From NCBI GenBank assembly GCA_003516865.1, contig DPBR01000062.1:1-18482 (forward strand): a stretch of 18,482 nt of DNA. The letters are read 5' to 3'. Source of the DNA: Oscillospiraceae bacterium (GTDB taxonomy: Bacteria; Bacillota; Clostridia; Oscillospirales; Ruminococcaceae). Of this stretch, positions 15,781 through 18,482 are shown piece by piece. A model generated the notes under the pieces. It worked only from the letters and a program-made list of their open reading frames with translations. It made no database searches and was not told the DNA's origin. Both the position numbers and the translations under genes were made by a program. How positions within the stretch are numbered: position 1 is the first letter of the stretch; every line of letters starts with the position of its first letter.

Positions 15781-16446
15781 TTATATACATCTTTCACCGT
15801 TTCGGCGAAACTCGCATTTCTCCCGCATTTTACAGCCAACGCAGGACTTTTCGGCTTTACCGAGCGGTTTTTCCGATAATCCCGCGACCCCCGCAATCGT
15901 CTTGCTCGGCGACAACATTCCCGAAGCCAAGCACGACACGCCGATTTTTCGCTCCGCGTCAACCAGCCGAAGCAGCTCCGGAAGCTGCTCCGCAGGAAAA
16001 TCACCGTACCCTGCGGCAAAAATCCACGTCGCGTGATATCCGTTCATTTTCGAGAGCAAATCGCTGAGCGCGTCCTCGCTCACCTTTTCGGCGTAAGCGC
16101 TCGCCAAAGCGTCGCTTATCAATCCCTCAAGCGCGTCCGCTAGTTCCTGCTTCTTCAGAAATTTATCGGTATCAGCCGACAGCGTTGAACACAAAACCGC
16201 CGCTTTTTCACAGCCTTTCAAGTGCTTTTTCACGTCGTTTCCGAGAAGCTCCGCGCCGTTTTCTCCGAGAAAAAGCCGTTCTCCCTCGCGAATTATATTG
16301 AACACCCGCGAAACAAACCTCGGTTTTGCCGCGGCGACAAGCTTTTTCTCGCACTCGTCAACAAGCGCCGCCGTTCTCACGTCAACGGCGTTTGCGTCCC
16401 GAAAACCCATATATCTAAGCGCGTCCGCGCGGTTTATTTCGCTCAT
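15781..16446 (-). CDS. Stand-alone MetH activation-domain protein (cobalamin-dependent methionine synthase reactivation)
   Basis: A 221-residue protein resembling the AdoMet-binding activation domain of cobalamin-dependent methionine synthase, encoded separately as in many Clostridia with split MetH. Recognisable parts are DVKKHLKGCEKAAVLCSTL (71-89), the GYGDFP loop at 146-151 and IGVSCLASGMLSPSKTIAG (168-186). The expected role is to help re-methylate oxidised cob(II)alamin using AdoMet and an electron donor. The loop usually written R-x-S-P-G-Y reads IFAAGY here, so the conserved Arg and Pro are absent. A cysteine-rich tail (Cys202, Cys205, Cys211, Cys220) could hold metal or a cluster. 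The start overlaps the metF stop as ATGA. The catalytic MetH is not in the window. Confidence 0.82.
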   Translation of the reverse strand: MSEINRADALRYMGFRDANAVDVRTAALVDECEKKLVAAAKPRFVSRVFNIIREGERLFLGENGAELLGNDVKKHLKGCEKAAVLCSTLSADTDKFLKKQELADALEGLISDALASAYAEKVSEDALSDLLSKMNGYHATWIFAAGYGDFPAEQLPELLRLVDAERKIGVSCLASGMLSPSKTIAGVAGLSEKPLGKAEKSCVGCKMREKCEFRRNGERCI

Positions 16447-17309
16447 ATTCTGATTACCGAAGAAACGCTCTCCGCGATTTTCCGCGCAATTGTCGGGCTG
16501 TTCATCGTGTAGAGATGTATTCCGTCAACGCCGTTCGCGCAAAGGTCGATTATCTGGTCAACCGCATACGCAATTCCCGCGCTTCGCATCGCGTCGGGAT
16601 TGTTCTCATAGCGCGCAATCATCTTCGTGAACTTCGGCGGCAGCGACGCTCCGCACATTCCAACCATTCGCTGAATTTGCTTTGCGTTCACGCACGGCAT
16701 TATTCCCGCTTCAATCGGCGCGTTTATCCCCGCAGCTCTCGCTTTTTCGAGGAAACGATAAAACGCTTCGTTATCGAAAAAAAGCTGCGAAATCAAGTGT
16801 GAAGCGCCCGCGTCAACCTTGATTTTCAGGTTCTCGATATCCTTTTCAATCGAATCGCACTCGACGTGTCCCTCCGGATAGCACGCTCCCGAAAACGACA
16901 AATCCGAGCGCTCTTTCATATACGAAATAAGGTCTGAAGCGTGAAGAAAATCCTTTTTCGGCGGAATTTCGGGGTTTATATCGCCGCGCAGCGCGAGAAC
17001 GTTCTCAATTCCCTGCTCGCGAAAATCCTCAATCTGACGGTCAATTTCATCTTTCGTCATATTCACGCAGGTGAGATGCGCGATGCTCTCGGTGTTGTAC
17101 TTACGCTTGATAAGTCCCGCGATTTCGCTTGTCGAAGCGCCCGCAGCGCTTCCTCCCGCGCCGAACGTCACGCTTATGAAATCGGGGCGCAGGTCGGACA
17201 AACCGTCGAGCGTATTGTAAACCGTTTCAATCGAACCGTCCTTTTTCGGCGGGAAAATCTCAAACGAAAACACGGTTTTGCCGCTTCTGAACAGCTCCGG
17301 AATTTTCAT
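16443..17309 (-). CDS. metF: Methylenetetrahydrofolate reductase
   Basis: A 288-residue FAD-dependent MTHFR that reduces 5,10-methylene-THF to 5-methyl-THF, the methyl donor for methionine synthase. Signatures are FSFEIFPPKKDGS with the catalytic Glu17, FISVTFGAGGS (44-54), NVLALRGD with Asp110, GACYPEGH (141-148) and SQLFFDNEAFYRFL (174-187), followed by PIEAGIMP. The length is normal for the bacterial catalytic domain. The ribosome binding site AAGGAGA stands 7-13 bases before the ATG at 17309. It overlaps the TSCPD gene by 4 bases upstream and the activation-domain gene by 4 bases downstream, so the three are translationally coupled. Together with the next gene it points to cobalamin-dependent methionine synthesis. 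Confidence 0.96.
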   Translation of the reverse strand: MKIPELFRSGKTVFSFEIFPPKKDGSIETVYNTLDGLSDLRPDFISVTFGAGGSAAGASTSEIAGLIKRKYNTESIAHLTCVNMTKDEIDRQIEDFREQGIENVLALRGDINPEIPPKKDFLHASDLISYMKERSDLSFSGACYPEGHVECDSIEKDIENLKIKVDAGASHLISQLFFDNEAFYRFLEKARAAGINAPIEAGIMPCVNAKQIQRMVGMCGASLPPKFTKMIARYENNPDAMRSAGIAYAVDQIIDLCANGVDGIHLYTMNSPTIARKIAESVSSVIRI

Positions 17310-17560
17310 ACATTCTTCTCCTTGAACTGCTTCAGCGCTTCCGCAATCTGCGCGGGACAGGACGTCGATTTCGACCCGCAGCGTATTCCCGAAAGCCTGC
17401 TTATAACCTCGTCCAAGGGAAGCCCTTTCACAAGCGAGGAAATGCCCTGAAGGTTGCCGCTGCAGCCGCCCTCGACCTTCAAGTCCCCGACAACGCCGTT
17501 TTCAATGTCAAAAATCATTTTGCGCGAGCAAACTCCGCGCGGATAATATTCAAAATTCAT
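17306..17560 (-). CDS. TSCPD domain-containing protein (TIGR03905-type)
   Basis: An 84-residue protein made almost entirely of a TSCPD domain. The eponymous motif appears as TSCPAQIAEAL (66-76), preceded by EGGCSGNLQGISSLVKG (30-46). Four cysteines (11, 33, 61, 68) could form a metal site. Similar domains occur at the C terminus of adenosylcobalamin-dependent ribonucleotide reductases, while the free-standing family has no proven function. The ribosome binding site GAGGAG precedes the start by about 6 bases. It lies 24 bases downstream of the malic enzyme gene and overlaps metF as ATGA, so it is the second gene visible in the operon. Confidence 0.87.
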   Translation of the reverse strand: MNFEYYPRGVCSRKMIFDIENGVVGDLKVEGGCSGNLQGISSLVKGLPLDEVISRLSGIRCGSKSTSCPAQIAEALKQFKEKNV

Positions 17561-17584
17561 ATTTTTCTCCTCTTTTCGGCAGAA

Positions 17585-18482
17585 TTACTTTTGCGAGTTC
17601 GTCCAGCACTCCGCAACCGCCCTTGCAACAGCGTCCGCGACCGTTCTGTCAAGCGCGCTCGGAATTATGTTGTCAACGGAAAGCTCGTTTTCGGGAATAT
17701 GCGCCGCAATCGCCTTTGCCGCCGCAAGCTTCATATCCTCCGTTATCGCCTTTGCGCGAACCGAAAGCGCTCCCTTGAATACTCCCGGGAACACAAGCAC
17801 GTTGTTTATCTGGTTCGGATAATCCGAACGTCCCGTCCCGACAATATATGCGCCGCTTTCCTTTGCAAGCTCGTAGGTTATTTCAGGGTTCGGGTTCGCC
17901 ATTGGGAACAAAATCGGCTTCTCAGCCATACTCTTAACCATTTCGGGCGTTACGAGGTTCGGCTTCGATACCCCGACAAACGCGTCCGCGCCTTTCATAG
18001 CGTCCGCGAGAGCGCCTTTGACGTTTTTTTTGTTCGACAACAGCGCCATTTCCGCGTGAGCGGGATTTTCGTACTTATCATCGCGGTTGATTATCCCGCA
18101 AAGGTCAACCATAACGAGATTTCCGACTCCGAGCTTCAGCAGGAACTTTCCTATCGCAATTCCCGCAGAACCCGCGCCGTTGATTACAACCGTGATATCG
18201 CCGAGCTTCTTCCCCGCGAGCTTTACCGCATTCATCAGCGCCGCTCCGACAACAATCGCAGTTCCGTGCTGGTCGTCGTGGAACACGGGAATATCTAGCT
18301 TTTCTTTCAGTTTCGCCTCAATTTCAAAGCAGCGCGGCGCGGAAATATCCTCAAGATTTATCCCGCCGAAGCTGTCCGAAATCAACTCAATTGTCCGCAC
18401 GATTTCATCAGGGTCCTTCGACTTCACGCAGAGCGGAAACGCGTCAACGCCGCCGAATTCCTTGAACAGCAGGCACTTGCCC
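17585..18482 (-). CDS. Malic enzyme (NAD(P)-dependent malate dehydrogenase, decarboxylating), partial
   Basis: The last ~298 residues of a bacterial-type malic enzyme, which converts malate to pyruvate and CO2 with NAD+ or NADP+. The frame is open to the right edge. The visible N-terminal end reads GKCLLFKEFGGVDAFPLC, a conserved segment of the malate-binding domain, followed by metal-site VFHDDQHGTAIVVG and the Rossmann loop VINGAGSAGIAIG. Later come LFPMANPNPEI, GTGRSDYPNQINNVLVFPG and the C-terminal helix. The codon at 18425-18427 that could pass as a GTG start is an internal Val. Nothing in the Rossmann segment lets me fix cofactor preference with confidence. It appears to be upstream in the same - strand transcript as the TSCPD, metF and activation-domain genes. 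Confidence 0.95.
   Translation of the reverse strand, partial: GKCLLFKEFGGVDAFPLCVKSKDPDEIVRTIELISDSFGGINLEDISAPRCFEIEAKLKEKLDIPVFHDDQHGTAIVVGAALMNAVKLAGKKLGDITVVINGAGSAGIAIGKFLLKLGVGNLVMVDLCGIINRDDKYENPAHAEMALLSNKKNVKGALADAMKGADAFVGVSKPNLVTPEMVKSMAEKPILFPMANPNPEITYELAKESGAYIVGTGRSDYPNQINNVLVFPGVFKGALSVRAKAITEDMKLAAAKAIAAHIPENELSVDNIIPSALDRTVADAVARAVAECWTNSQK

Noticed and set aside
17591..18298. 235-codon + strand frame opposite the malic enzyme gene
   Set aside because: The - strand frame encodes a clear malic enzyme. The + frame is rich in Arg and low-complexity residues, typical of a shadow.

Overview
The window looks like chromosomal DNA from an endospore-forming member of the Clostridia, probably Oscillospirales/Ruminococcaceae-like. 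I base this on a moderately GC-rich composition, an AddAB-type (not RecBCD) helicase-nuclease, the sporulation gene spoIIR, a 'methionine gamma-lyase/aluminium resistance' PLP protein, M42 peptidases and strong AGGAGG-type ribosome binding sites. The genus assignment is inference. No plasmid, phage, insertion sequence, CRISPR array or defence island is visible.

Left block, about 1-13390, all on the + strand. It is one tightly packed gene string: the 3' end of murD, two adjacent M42 metallopeptidases, a GNAT acetyltransferase, a PLP-dependent Met-gamma-lyase-family protein, a DUF2461 protein, a phosphohexomutase, addB and addA. Every junction either overlaps by 4-17 bases or, at mutase/addB, leaves a 12-base gap. 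It reads as one operon with translational coupling, whose promoter lies upstream of the window. It mixes peptidoglycan precursor synthesis, peptide and amino-acid turnover, sugar-phosphate interconversion and double-strand-break repair.

Middle block, 13390-15180. rpmE (ribosomal protein L31, zinc-binding form) has its own likely promoter and a textbook terminator. It is followed by yigZ (IMPACT family), a hairpin, and spoIIR, the secreted forespore signal that triggers sigma-E activation. A strongly promoted tRNA-Leu(UAA) follows, then two consecutive hairpins, the second a clear intrinsic terminator.

Right block, about 15300-18482. Codon choice changes visibly here (more CTC, GGA, ATA, TCG and TTC; less CTG, GGT and TTT). 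A small polytopic membrane protein lies on the + strand. It converges, through a symmetric bidirectional terminator, on a - strand operon: malic enzyme (partial), a TSCPD-domain protein, metF and a stand-alone MetH-activation-domain protein. The last two supply and maintain methyl transfer for cobalamin-dependent methionine synthesis. The change in codon use and orientation just after the tRNA terminator may be a real genome junction, horizontal transfer, or a chimeric metagenomic join. I cannot decide between these from sequence alone.

I do not see a clearly new multi-gene system. The best leads are the compositional junction, the activation-domain protein with altered AdoMet-site residues and a cysteine-rich tail, a serine-to-alanine change in the MurD D-Glu-binding loop, and a hairpin that covers the spoIIR ribosome binding site.
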